Of a DNA stretch of 14,779 nucleotides, positions 6,363-14,509 are shown one piece after another. The position numbers and the translations under genes were made by a program. The notes beneath the pieces are model-generated. The model searched no databases. It was not told the DNA's origin and saw only the letters and a program-made list of their open reading frames with translations. How positions within the stretch are numbered: position 1 is the stretch's first letter; the number at the start of each line of letters is the position of its first letter. The stretch comes from Ruminococcus sp. UBA3280 (lineage in GTDB: Bacteria; Bacillota; Clostridia; Oscillospirales; Ruminococcaceae): NCBI GenBank assembly GCA_002362175.1, contig DETU01000098.1, positions 1-14,779 on the forward strand. Reading direction: 5' to 3'.

Positions 6363-8375
6363 TCAATCGTCCAATATTCCGCCTACTATAAGTTCCGGGA
6401 CAAAATCATCATCGTCATCATCATTTAAAAAACTATCATCATTTTCATTCGATTCCGTTTCTTCTGAATCTTCATTTAAATCGTCCGAAATATTTTCAGC
6501 GGTTTCCTGATTGAAATTTTCAGTATCTGCGTTTGTTTCCTCACTTATAACATTGTTTTCGTCGGATTCATTTTCTTCTGAATTTTCATGTACATCGCTC
6601 GGCGTACTTTCAGTTGTTTCATGATTAAGATTTTCAGTATCTACGTTTGTTTCCTCACTCATAACAGTTTGTTTGACGGATTCATTTTCTTCTGAATCTT
6701 CATGTACATCGCTCGGAATATTTTCAGCGGTTTCATGATTAAGATTTTCAGTATCTGCATTTGTTTCTTCACTTATAACAGTATTTTCGTCTGATTTATA
6801 TTCGTCCGAAATTTCACGCTTTTTATCTGAAATTTTCTGAATTTTTTCCTGTCGCAATGCTTCTTCGTCAGAAATCGGGACATCTATATCAGTATTCTTT
6901 CTTATGATGTCATTATCAGGAATATTATTCGTACTGTCATAAATATTATCCTGATAAGTATTCATATTATTGTGTCCGTCGGGATAATCAGAATTTCTTC
7001 TGCTCCATGGTCTTTCCTTCTTTTCGATATACTTTCTGTATTCCGTTACAGTTTTCCCACACTTCATACATAAGTTACTTCTGTTTATTACAATAATTCC
7101 GCAGTTATGACATATCTTTATAGAATCAGATGAATTGCACAAATCTCTGTGAATGGAATTACATTCGTTTTTTACAGCATCATATTCCCTTTCAAGATTT
7201 TGATGTTCCACATAGGCTACTCTTAAAGATTTATTAAGCTCTTTATTTTTTTCTTCAGATTCCTGAAACATTCCATAAACCTGCTTGATTTTTTTTTCAA
7301 GTTGGTCTATTTTACTCTGCTTTTCTGCAATCTTTTCATTGCACTGTTGTAAAATCCTTTCAGCCACACTTTTCTTTTCTGCTTCATTAGCTTCCTGTTC
7401 TCTTCGTTTAGCGTCAACAACTCTCTGTTTCTGCTTGTCCATGTCGTACTCTTTTACTATGGAAAGTTCAGAAATAATATCAGTATCAAGTATTGCCGCT
7501 ACGGAAATATCGTCGCCGCTTCCCTGCTGGGAAAGTGTAGGAAGATAATGTTTCAGACCGTTTTCGGCTTCGGAAAAATCAGACGTACCAAAAGAATACA
7601 AAACCGTTTTGTAAAGATTATACATCTGTTCATCTTCTTTAAAACAGTTGTCAATTCCGTCTGAACTAACAATAATCGCCGCAGGAAGTTCCCTTCCATA
7701 TGCAACAAAATGATTTTTATTCTGTATATCGGGAATATTGTTAATTTCAGAATTATAACTTTCAGGATTGTCACAGCTGAAACAACCACGGAAATTATCA
7801 AACGCATCTTTATCACACATTGAAGTAGTCGCATTTGCAAAACATTTCGGATTTTCAGGAACAGGCTGATTGAATTTACCGTCACGGTCAATCGTTATCA
7901 GCTTACCATCACCAATCTGAATACCAAACCAATAATCATGGGTCATAACAACGGCAACAAGTGTAGTTCCGTATGCACTGTATATATTTCCGTTCTTATA
8001 TTTTTCATATGCTTTTGAAGATACCCTGCTGAGTTCAGAATCTGTAAACGGATTACTCCTGTAATGTGATTCAACAGTTTCACGCCATTTGCTTATAATT
8101 CTCCGTTCAAGTGTATTGAGCAGTTGTTCACTTTCACTGAAAAATTTTTCACTGCTTATTTTTCCCATCATTGAGTTTATCATAAATTCAGCAGATTTAC
8201 AGCCAAATTCAGAACCCTTGTTACTTCTTACATAATCATCTCCGCCGTGACCGTCGCAGACAATAGCGTATGACCATTCATTGTTGGAATTTGAAATTGA
8301 ATAGTCCTGACATACTGTCCCCTTTTTTATATGACTTGCTCCACGTACCGATATATCAAAGGTTTTCATATTCAT
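6363..8375 (-). CDS. PP2C-type Ser/Thr phosphatase with coiled coil, zinc ribbon and acidic repeat tail
   Basis: A 670-aa cytosolic protein. Residues 1-300 form a PP2C phosphatase with metal-binding aspartates in QDY (Asp24), DGHGG (Asp41), IGDG (Asp156), SSDG (Asp239) and SGDDIS (Asp288/289), so it should be active with Mn2+/Mg2+. Residues ~310-410 are a charged coiled coil. A zinc ribbon follows (Cys422, Cys425, Cys436, Cys439). The rest is a low-complexity acidic region containing three 38-residue repeats (532-645) and ending with six Asp in a row and a short hydrophobic motif. The enzyme probably reverses the action of the kinase two genes upstream. ATG at 8375 has GGAGGT eight bases upstream; a second ATG two codons later is less well placed. 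It begins 18 bp after the vWA gene. The tail, rich in Ser/Thr next to acidic residues, may be a kinase substrate or a cation-binding segment (inference). Confidence 0.92.
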   Translation of the reverse strand: MNMKTFDISVRGASHIKKGTVCQDYSISNSNNEWSYAIVCDGHGGDDYVRSNKGSEFGCKSAEFMINSMMGKISSEKFFSESEQLLNTLERRIISKWRETVESHYRSNPFTDSELSRVSSKAYEKYKNGNIYSAYGTTLVAVVMTHDYWFGIQIGDGKLITIDRDGKFNQPVPENPKCFANATTSMCDKDAFDNFRGCFSCDNPESYNSEINNIPDIQNKNHFVAYGRELPAAIIVSSDGIDNCFKEDEQMYNLYKTVLYSFGTSDFSEAENGLKHYLPTLSQQGSGDDISVAAILDTDIISELSIVKEYDMDKQKQRVVDAKRREQEANEAEKKSVAERILQQCNEKIAEKQSKIDQLEKKIKQVYGMFQESEEKNKELNKSLRVAYVEHQNLEREYDAVKNECNSIHRDLCNSSDSIKICHNCGIIVINRSNLCMKCGKTVTEYRKYIEKKERPWSRRNSDYPDGHNNMNTYQDNIYDSTNNIPDNDIIRKNTDIDVPISDEEALRQEKIQKISDKKREISDEYKSDENTVISEETNADTENLNHETAENIPSDVHEDSEENESVKQTVMSEETNVDTENLNHETTESTPSDVHENSEENESDENNVISEETNADTENFNQETAENISDDLNEDSEETESNENDDSFLNDDDDDDFVPELIVGGILDD
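6441..6782 (-). repeat. Three tandem 114-bp repeats inside the PP2C gene
   Basis: Units at 6669-6782, 6555-6668 and 6441-6554 (in coding order) each encode 38 residues with the core pattern 'ISEETN.DTEN.N.ET.E....D..E.SEE.ES'. Units 1 and 2 are the most alike by eye; unit 3 has diverged more. The unit length is a multiple of three, so copy number can change without a frameshift. Confidence 0.9.
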
Positions 8376-8393
8376 AAAAGATTACCTCCGATA

Positions 8394-9152
8394 TTACCAC
8401 TGAAGGCTGTCGTCATCTTCAAACGGATTTTCTTCTTTCCATTCAATATCATCTTTCTGAGACTGAATTTCCTGAATCATAATATCCTGTTTTGTTTCAA
8501 TTTCATTACTTCCTGAATCTGAATTTGAACCTGCATTTGAACTTTTGCTTCCGATTTCAGAAGCACGGACAGTTACAAACTGTATCCACTTTCTCAATTC
8601 CTTTGGACTTGTAACATCTATAACTGCTTCTGAATTACCCGCAAATTCCGCAAGTACATTTTTATTTGCATCTTCACCTATAGCTATGGCAACCTTTATT
8701 GCTTTTCTAAACCAGTTATTCTGTTTAAGCTTGTCAAGACCATATCTGTAGTTATCAGTCGGTTCACCGTCGGACATAAGGAATATGGCAGGAGCAAATG
8801 AACCTGTAGCGTCATTCATGAATGCTGTTCTTGAAAGCTTTTCATTAAGTTGCAGACAGGCTTCACCAAGGTCGGTAACACCTGATGCGTCAAGATAGTT
8901 CCACACAAAATTTTCTGCGGACACAGGCTGACTGTCAAGCCACTTTGCACCTGTCGAAAACTGTAATGCAGCAATTTTAATCTGTGCGTCTGCATTGCTG
9001 TCTGAAATATCAGCAATTTCAGGTATAATATCTTCAATGGCACTGTTTACCGTGCCTATCTTGCTTCCGTTCATACTTCCTGATGTATCAACAACAAAGA
9101 AAAGTACCATAGTTCTTCTGGGGACTTCAACTGTTTCATCATATAATCCCAT
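8394..9152 (-). CDS. vWA domain protein, TerY-like
   Basis: A 252-aa protein with a single von Willebrand factor A domain (residues ~12-205). The MIDAS metal site is intact: DTSGS (Asp22, Ser24, Ser26), Thr93 in GVTDLGEA, and Asp128 in MSDGEPTD. No signal peptide or membrane segment is seen, so it acts in the cytosol, in line with TerY-type proteins that pair with a kinase and PP2C phosphatase. After the domain there is a Ser/Asn-rich linker, a predicted helix, and an acidic end (PFEDDDSLQW) that could be a docking motif. The C-terminal TerY-C metal domain found in many relatives is missing and appears as a separate gene at 4427-4792. GTGAGG lies ahead of ATG. The gene is 21 bp after the kinase gene and 18 bp before the phosphatase gene. 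Confidence 0.92.
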   Translation of the reverse strand: MGLYDETVEVPRRTMVLFFVVDTSGSMNGSKIGTVNSAIEDIIPEIADISDSNADAQIKIAALQFSTGAKWLDSQPVSAENFVWNYLDASGVTDLGEACLQLNEKLSRTAFMNDATGSFAPAIFLMSDGEPTDNYRYGLDKLKQNNWFRKAIKVAIAIGEDANKNVLAEFAGNSEAVIDVTSPKELRKWIQFVTVRASEIGSKSSNAGSNSDSGSNEIETKQDIMIQEIQSQKDDIEWKEENPFEDDDSLQW

Positions 9153-9173
9153 TTATTAAAACCTCACTTATAA

Positions 9174-10478
9174 TTATAAAATCTCACCGTCATTGTCATT
9201 TCCGAATCTTATTTTAAGACCTTTCATAAGTTTTATTACCTGTCCGCTTTCATAACTCTTTGACACTCCGTTAGATGCAACCGCTGTCCATGCACGTCCC
9301 GAATTGTTTTTAAGACCTGCTACGGCAGGAACACTCCTGCTTAAAACTACTTCACCCATTGCCTGATTATAGTCCTCACTGTCATATATCACATGACAAG
9401 CATAAATCTTTTTTGAGGGCATCAACGCTATTTCGTTCTTTTTTACTTTCAGAACAAACGGATTAGTAATAACTTTACCACAGCATATACACTTTGATTC
9501 TGGCTGTGAAAGATTAAGAAAAGTCTCATTGTTGCATGACGGACACTCCGCAAGACAATCACGCAGTTTTATAAATATTTCCTGCCATTTTTTTTCAGTC
9601 ACACGATGTTCAATGTTATTGCCTATCATTGATTCCCTGCTAAATGCCTCCTGAAATGCTTCCTTTACAAAATCAGGATAAAGCGACCACAGTTTTATTT
9701 CATTTCTGTGCAAGTTCTCAACGGGTCTGTTCTGCGGATTATTTTTGTCAAAAACGAATACAGGTTCAATTCCATAGAATTTACGTTCAAGTTCTTCGGT
9801 AAGACAAGGAGATTTCAGTGTTCTTTCACCTTCAAGAGGGTGATTGACAAAAATCAGCATATACAGTACAACAGCAAGTGAAAATCTGTCTGTATGAATG
9901 TCAGGCTTTTTCTTTCCTGTTACTACTTCAGGTGCCATATAGCGACACTTTCCTGCGATTCCGAAAGCCTTGCCGTACTCCGCAACGTTATCATTGTCAC
10001 ATATAAGAACATCACCCGTATCGGCATTGACAAAGAAATTTCCGTCATTAAGGTCCTGATAGCTGAATCCTTTATTGTGAAGAACTCTGAACCCTGTAGT
10101 AATCTGAAGTGCTGCATTTATTACCGCATTTATTCCCGAAAAATGTACCTTTGCACGCAGGAACTTTGAAAAGTCCTCGTACTCTTTAGGACGAAGTCTC
10201 ATAAGATAACCAAAACTACCCTCAAAATATTCGGTAATTTCAACAGGCCAGAGAAATGCACTTGTAGGAGCACCTTTTCTTATATTGTTTTCAATATTCA
10301 TGTAAAAACGTTTATGGTCTTTCAGCTTATTTACAAAGTACCACTTAAGAGCATATTCCTTGCCGTTGTATGATACTCTGTAAACTATTCCCTGTCCGCC
10401 CTCACCGAGTTTTTCAATGACTTCAAGTTCTCCTCCGGACTTGACTTTTATCTTCTGTCCCTTTGAAAACTCCCTCAA
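9174..10478 (-). CDS. Ser/Thr protein kinase-like protein with zinc ribbon and FHA-like tail
   Basis: A 434-aa cytosolic protein. The kinase domain (~15-300) has a glycine loop GEGGQG (25-30), the ATP-binding Lys45 in YALKWY, a catalytic loop SYQDLNDGN (Asp142, Asn147), and APE (182-184). The HRD motif is changed to YQD, the usual catalytic-loop Lys is Asn, and DFG is replaced by DND (161-163), while the key Asp residues remain. A zinc ribbon follows (Cys312, Cys315, Cys330, Cys333). Residues ~340-434 have the strand pattern and ending (L..G..I.FG) of an FHA domain, but clear phosphothreonine-binding residues are not obvious. The start is TTG at 10478, supported by AAGGAG nine bases upstream; the ATG nearer the RBS is followed directly by a stop. 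It belongs to the kinase/vWA/PP2C triad and follows terD by 15 bp. Confidence 0.9.
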   Translation of the reverse strand: MREFSKGQKIKVKSGGELEVIEKLGEGGQGIVYRVSYNGKEYALKWYFVNKLKDHKRFYMNIENNIRKGAPTSAFLWPVEITEYFEGSFGYLMRLRPKEYEDFSKFLRAKVHFSGINAVINAALQITTGFRVLHNKGFSYQDLNDGNFFVNADTGDVLICDNDNVAEYGKAFGIAGKCRYMAPEVVTGKKKPDIHTDRFSLAVVLYMLIFVNHPLEGERTLKSPCLTEELERKFYGIEPVFVFDKNNPQNRPVENLHRNEIKLWSLYPDFVKEAFQEAFSRESMIGNNIEHRVTEKKWQEIFIKLRDCLAECPSCNNETFLNLSQPESKCICCGKVITNPFVLKVKKNEIALMPSKKIYACHVIYDSEDYNQAMGEVVLSRSVPAVAGLKNNSGRAWTAVASNGVSKSYESGQVIKLMKGLKIRFGNDNDGEIL

Positions 10479-10484
10479 ATATTA

Positions 10485-10493
10485 CATCTCCTT
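10485..10493 (-). promoter_or_regulatory. RBS deciding the TTG start of the kinase gene
   Basis: On the minus strand AAGGAG directly follows the TGA stop of the terD gene and lies nine bases before TTG at 10478. The ATG just after the RBS is followed at once by TAA, so it cannot start a protein. This supports TTG as the real start. Confidence 0.65.
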
Positions 10494-11078
10494 TCAGACA
10501 TTTCCGCCGTATGAACGGATAATAGAAGCAAGTCCTCCCTGATAGCCTGCTGCTACTGCATTGAACTTCCATTCACCGTTTTTATAATAAAATTCAGCTA
10601 CTACAAGTGCGGTTTCAATTGAAAATTCTTCTTCAAGGTCAAATTTAAGTACGGGTTCACCGACTGTATCAAATTCGTCAGCCATTTTTGCAACTCTTAT
10701 ATAAGCATTTGATACCTGTCCGAAATTCTGCCTTCTGATGTCAGCTTCATGAATGGTTACACATATAGCTATCTTTTTGATTTCAGGCGGAATTTTTGTA
10801 AAGTCAATAAGAATAACTTCGTCATCTCCTTCACCATCACCTGTAAGGTTATCACCTGTATGAACTACAGCACCGTCTCTGCCGTTGAGGTTGTTATAGA
10901 AAACAAAGTCCTCATCTTTGATAAGCTTTCCGTTTTCACCGAGAAGAAAAGCAGAAGCGTCAAGGTCAAAATCATAACCTCCGTCATAACGGTTGGTATC
11001 CCAGCCGAGACCTACAAGAGCAAGTTTCATTGAATCGTCAAGAGCGACACGCTGCCCTTTCTGTAAATTGATTGCCAT
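10494..11078 (-). CDS. terD: TerD family Ca2+-binding stress protein (copy 2 in the operon)
   Basis: A 194-aa protein of the usual TerD length. The start MAINLQKGQ is the family N-terminus. Ca2+-binding acidic segments are intact: DFDLDAS (36-42) and HTGDNLTGDGEGDDE (73-87); later come the NAYIRV strand and the WKFNAV end. TerD domains are known to bind Ca2+ and occur in tellurite-resistance and general stress operons; their molecular action is not settled. AGGAGG (11088-11093) precedes the ATG. A 103-bp gap with a hairpin separates it from the upstream paralogue, while the kinase gene follows after only 15 bp. Here it probably works with the kinase/vWA/PP2C triad rather than in tellurite resistance as such, since no terC or terB is in the window. 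The symbol is given as a family name; TerE or TerZ naming would be equally fair. Confidence 0.92.
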   Translation of the reverse strand: MAINLQKGQRVALDDSMKLALVGLGWDTNRYDGGYDFDLDASAFLLGENGKLIKDEDFVFYNNLNGRDGAVVHTGDNLTGDGEGDDEVILIDFTKIPPEIKKIAICVTIHEADIRRQNFGQVSNAYIRVAKMADEFDTVGEPVLKFDLEEEFSIETALVVAEFYYKNGEWKFNAVAAGYQGGLASIIRSYGGNV

Positions 11079-11118
11079 AATAAATTTCCTCCTTAAAATT
11101 TTTATTTTTAAAATAAAA

Positions 11119-11168
11119 TGCGGAGAAAATTTTTCACATATTAATATTAAAGTGAAAATCTCTCCGCA
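11119..11168 (-). terminator. Intra-operon hairpin between the two terD genes
   Basis: TGCGGAGA (11119-11126) pairs with TCTCCGCA (11161-11168), and inside it TTTTCAC (11131-11137) pairs with GTGAAAA (11152-11158). On the minus strand the stem is followed by a broken T-run (TTTTATTTT). Only ~40 bp lie between it and the next start and no promoter is seen there, so it probably acts as a partial terminator or an mRNA end-stabiliser. Confidence 0.55.
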
Positions 11169-11181
11169 GATTCAAAACATA

Positions 11182-11796
11182 TTATCTGTAAAGTGCAATT
11201 AATGCGTCAAGTCTGCTCGCTTCCTGAACAGGCTGACCGATAGCATTGAACTTCCATTCATTGTCTTTACGATATATTTCCCCTACAACAAGTCCTGTCA
11301 TGTTATTATAATTTTCTGAAAGATTGAAACGGCATATTTCCTGATTGTTGTCCATATTGACAAGTCTGATAAAAGCATTTTCGATAAGTCCGAAATGCTG
11401 TCCCCTTGTGCGTGCGTCATAAATATTTACAACAAATACAATCTTTCCGACTTCTGACGGCAAACGGCTTATATCAACCATAATCTGCTCGTCGTCGCCG
11501 TCTCCTGCACCTGTGAGATTATCACCCTGATGAACTATTGCACCGCTGGAATGTCTGAGATTTCCGTAATAAACAACACACTGCTTTATATCATTGCTGA
11601 CAATTTTTCCGTTGTTGCCACAAATGATAACAGAAGCGTCACAGTCGATGTCCTGAGGCTGTTGTTTGAATATACCAAGAAAACCGCCTCCGCCTTTCTT
11701 TACTTCGTCCCAGCCGAGTCCGACCATTACTTTTTTCAGACCACTTCCGCCTTTTGTAAGGTCAATCTTCTGTCCTTTCTGTAGATTAATACTCAT
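11182..11796 (-). CDS. TerD family Ca2+-binding stress protein (copy 1 in the operon)
   Basis: A 204-aa paralogue of the protein encoded just downstream. It has the same N-terminus (MSINLQKGQ), VGLGWD, the acidic Ca2+ motifs DIDCDAS (49-55) and HQGDNLTGAGDGDDE (89-103), and the NAFIRL and WKFNAI strands. It differs by a Gly-rich insertion (KKGGGGFLGIF, residues 33-43) before the first Ca2+ motif, a Cys inside that motif, and a short C-terminal helix. The Ca2+ ligands appear kept, so both copies are likely functional but specialised. AAGGAGG lies nine bases before ATG, and the gene starts 22 bp after the Ca2+-ATPase stop, a spacing that argues for co-transcription and translational coupling with the pump. 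Confidence 0.92.
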   Translation of the reverse strand: MSINLQKGQKIDLTKGGSGLKKVMVGLGWDEVKKGGGGFLGIFKQQPQDIDCDASVIICGNNGKIVSNDIKQCVVYYGNLRHSSGAIVHQGDNLTGAGDGDDEQIMVDISRLPSEVGKIVFVVNIYDARTRGQHFGLIENAFIRLVNMDNNQEICRFNLSENYNNMTGLVVGEIYRKDNEWKFNAIGQPVQEASRLDALIALYR

Positions 11797-11818
11797 TTTC
11801 TTTTTCCTCCTTTATAGA

Positions 11819-14410
11819 TTATTTTTTAGTAACTGCCTTGCGTATCATGTCAATCGGAATTACCATAAATGCAAGTACAATACAAATTAACCATGTCTTT
11901 ACGTTAAGTGCCTCAACGCTGAGGAACTCACCACCGAATGTTACAAATACAAACTGAATCAGAAGAAGTGCAATCATTACAATAAGGAAATTTTTATTTC
12001 TTCCCATATGTTCAAATACGTTCACTTTTTCAGTACGTGCATTGAAACCGTTGAAAGTAATCGCCATCATGAACGTTGCAAAAAGTGCGGAACACAGATA
12101 GGTATCATCTACATTTCCGAAAATCTCACGTATTGCAGGAACAAAACGGATAACAAGACAAAGTGCCGTTATATAAAGACCGCTGATAATTACCTGCATA
12201 AGCATTGATTTACTTACAATACTTTCATTTCGTGGAATCGGTCTGTCTTTCATGTACTCTTTAAGAGCAGGTTCACTTCCGAATGCAATAGCTGCGAGTG
12301 TGTCCATAGCGAGATTTACAAGAAGAAGCTGAATAACTGTCATCATTGTGGGTTCACCCATGAGTGGTCCTAAGAAGCAGGTAAGAACTGCCGCAACGTT
12401 AACTGTAAGCTGGAATATGAGGAATTTTCTGATACCTTTGAACATTGTACGACCGTAAAGGATAGCTTTTGCGATTGACGAGAAGTTATCGTCAAGAATA
12501 GTAATGTCTCCTGCTTCCTTTGCCACTTCCGTACCGCTTCCCATTGCAAAGCCTACATCAGCCTTTTTAAGTGCAGGTGAATCGTTTACACCGTCGCCCG
12601 TCATACCTACAACATAATCAAGTTCCTGAGCACAGCGGACAAGACGGCTCTTATCTGTAGGCAATGCACGTGCAACAACTCGGAGATTCGGTATAACCTT
12701 TTTAAGTTCTTCGTCAGATTTTTCGTTAAGTTCTGCTGAAGTAAGTGCAATATCGGTTTCTTTTCTGATAAGTCCCGCTTCCTTTGCAATAGCAACAGCA
12801 GTTTCCTTTCTGTCACCTGTTACCATTACAACCTGAATACCTGCGTCCTGTACTTCCTTGATAGCGTCAACTGCTTCTTTACGCACATTGTCTCTTATAC
12901 AGAGAATACATACAAGAGTCAAATCACCCTCGTCGCTGTTGCCGTCACGCTTTGCAACTGCAAGAAGTCTCATAGAACGTGCCGCCTGTTCGTCAATGTA
13001 TGCAGTAATGGCATTATGATTTGTAAGAGCGTTTATATTTCCTTCGGAGTCAACATACTGTGTACATCTTAAAAGGAGTTTTTCAGGAGCTCCCTTTACA
13101 TAAGTATAACTATTTCCGTTTCTTGAAATAGTTACGCTTGACATTTTCTTGGTGGAATCAAACGGATTGAAATTTACAGCTTCGTCCTTGTTGATTTTGC
13201 TTTCAGCCTTTGCGTCCATAATGAAATGCATCAACGCACGGTCAGTGCTGTTACCGCCGATAACATTTCCGTCACTTGCTGCGGCACTGTTGTTGACACC
13301 TGCACCAACTACAATATCATCAAGGAATTTTGCTGATGTATCGGAAAGCTTGCTGAATTTCTTAATGTCGCCTGTGATAAACTCAACTACTGAAAGTTTA
13401 CCCTCTGTGATAGTACCTGTCTTATCACTGTAAAGCAGACTGAGACTTCCTGCTGTTTCAAGTCCGTTGATTTTTCTTACAAGAACGTTATCCTTTGACA
13501 TCTTGAGACTCTGGAATGAAAGCAGTATAGATGTGAGCATTGGCAGACCTTCGGGAACTGCACAAACTATAATTGTAACCGCTACCGTAACAGCGTTCAT
13601 GACAAGCTTTATCCATTCAATTACAGAATCAGGAGCTCCGCCACCGAGAATAGTTTTAAGCATAATTCCTACAATAATGGCAATTGCACCGATATAACCG
13701 AAAGTAGAAATCTGTTTTGCAAGTTTTGCAAGTTTTACCTGTAAAGGTGTGGCACGCTGGTCCTCCTGTACTTCGAGGGCAAGTTCACCAAATAATGTTT
13801 TGTCACCTACAACCTTTACTTCCATATGTGCCTCACCGCCACATACAACAGTACCACGGTAAGCATAATGTTTATTGAGCAGGTCTTTTGTATCATAGCT
13901 TTCACCTGAATTTACAGGACGCTTTTCAGCTTCTTCGGTTTCACCGTTAAGGGCAGCCTGGTCAACCTTTACTTCTCCCTCAACTATTTCACCGTCGGCG
14001 GCAATTTTGTCACCAGCCTGTAAATATACAATGTCCCCGACTACGACTTCACTTACATGAATTTCAGAAAGCTTTCCGTCACGGACAACTTTTGCCATTT
14101 CTTTAGCTTCTTCCTCCTCTTTAAGAGCGGAAGCCTTATTTTCCTGCTTGTATTCACTGATTGACGAAACACCGTTTGCAATAAGAATTGCAATCAGAAT
14201 ACCGACGGGTTCAAACCATTCAGCTTGTCCCATAAAGCAAAGCACAACCTGCACTACAAGTGCCACAATAAGAATCATAATCATCGGGTCTTTGAAACCT
14301 TCAAGAATTTTCTTCCATAGTGGGTCGGGAGGAATTTGTGTCAGGTCATTTGTACCGTGTTTTTTACGGCTTTCTTCAACCTCTTTTGCAGACAGTCCGT
14401 TAAGATTCAT
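11819..14410 (-). CDS. Ca2+-translocating P-type ATPase (PMCA type)
   Basis: An 863-aa membrane pump expected to export Ca2+ using ATP. In order: N-terminal cation-ATPase region, TM1-2 (~42-82), actuator domain with NGET (155-158, the TGES equivalent), TM3-4 with the ion-binding PEGLP (286-290), phosphorylation motif SDKTGT (Asp329), nucleotide-binding part with VKGAPE, hinge TGDGVND (604-610), and the C-terminal TM5-10. In TM6, VNLAMD supplies Asn699 and Asp703, the pair found in PMCA-type pumps with one Ca2+ site. Length is normal for bacterial members. I chose ATG at 14410 because AAGGAG lies eight bases upstream; an open frame continues 36 codons further to 14518 but would overlap the -10 box. 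It is the first gene of the operon. A different divalent substrate such as Mn2+ cannot be excluded. Confidence 0.93.
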   Translation of the reverse strand: MNLNGLSAKEVEESRKKHGTNDLTQIPPDPLWKKILEGFKDPMIMILIVALVVQVVLCFMGQAEWFEPVGILIAILIANGVSSISEYKQENKASALKEEEEAKEMAKVVRDGKLSEIHVSEVVVGDIVYLQAGDKIAADGEIVEGEVKVDQAALNGETEEAEKRPVNSGESYDTKDLLNKHYAYRGTVVCGGEAHMEVKVVGDKTLFGELALEVQEDQRATPLQVKLAKLAKQISTFGYIGAIAIIVGIMLKTILGGGAPDSVIEWIKLVMNAVTVAVTIIVCAVPEGLPMLTSILLSFQSLKMSKDNVLVRKINGLETAGSLSLLYSDKTGTITEGKLSVVEFITGDIKKFSKLSDTSAKFLDDIVVGAGVNNSAAASDGNVIGGNSTDRALMHFIMDAKAESKINKDEAVNFNPFDSTKKMSSVTISRNGNSYTYVKGAPEKLLLRCTQYVDSEGNINALTNHNAITAYIDEQAARSMRLLAVAKRDGNSDEGDLTLVCILCIRDNVRKEAVDAIKEVQDAGIQVVMVTGDRKETAVAIAKEAGLIRKETDIALTSAELNEKSDEELKKVIPNLRVVARALPTDKSRLVRCAQELDYVVGMTGDGVNDSPALKKADVGFAMGSGTEVAKEAGDITILDDNFSSIAKAILYGRTMFKGIRKFLIFQLTVNVAAVLTCFLGPLMGEPTMMTVIQLLLVNLAMDTLAAIAFGSEPALKEYMKDRPIPRNESIVSKSMLMQVIISGLYITALCLVIRFVPAIREIFGNVDDTYLCSALFATFMMAITFNGFNARTEKVNVFEHMGRNKNFLIVMIALLLIQFVFVTFGGEFLSVEALNVKTWLICIVLAFMVIPIDMIRKAVTKK

Positions 14411-14444
14411 AGACAAATCTCCTTCTTTTAATATATTCTTTTTC

Positions 14445-14500
14445 AGTGCAGAAAAAACAGTAATACACCGAAAAAAAGGCTTTTTACATATAACTGCACT
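14445..14500 (-). promoter_or_regulatory. Inverted repeat in the operon 5' leader
   Basis: The ~93-nt leader between the predicted transcription start (~14503) and the ATG has AGTGCAG/CTGCACT arms (14494-14500 and 14445-14451 in + coordinates) around a 42-nt U-rich interior. It could fold into a stem right at the 5' end. I see no features of a known riboswitch class such as yybP-ykoY, and no T-run after the 3' arm, so a regulatory role is only possible. Confidence 0.35.
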
Positions 14501-14509
14501 TATAATAAT

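Noticed and set aside
6441..6782. Regular repeats considered as a CRISPR or satellite array
   Set aside because: Unit length 114 bp, in-frame, coding on the minus strand and without spacers: an internal protein repeat.
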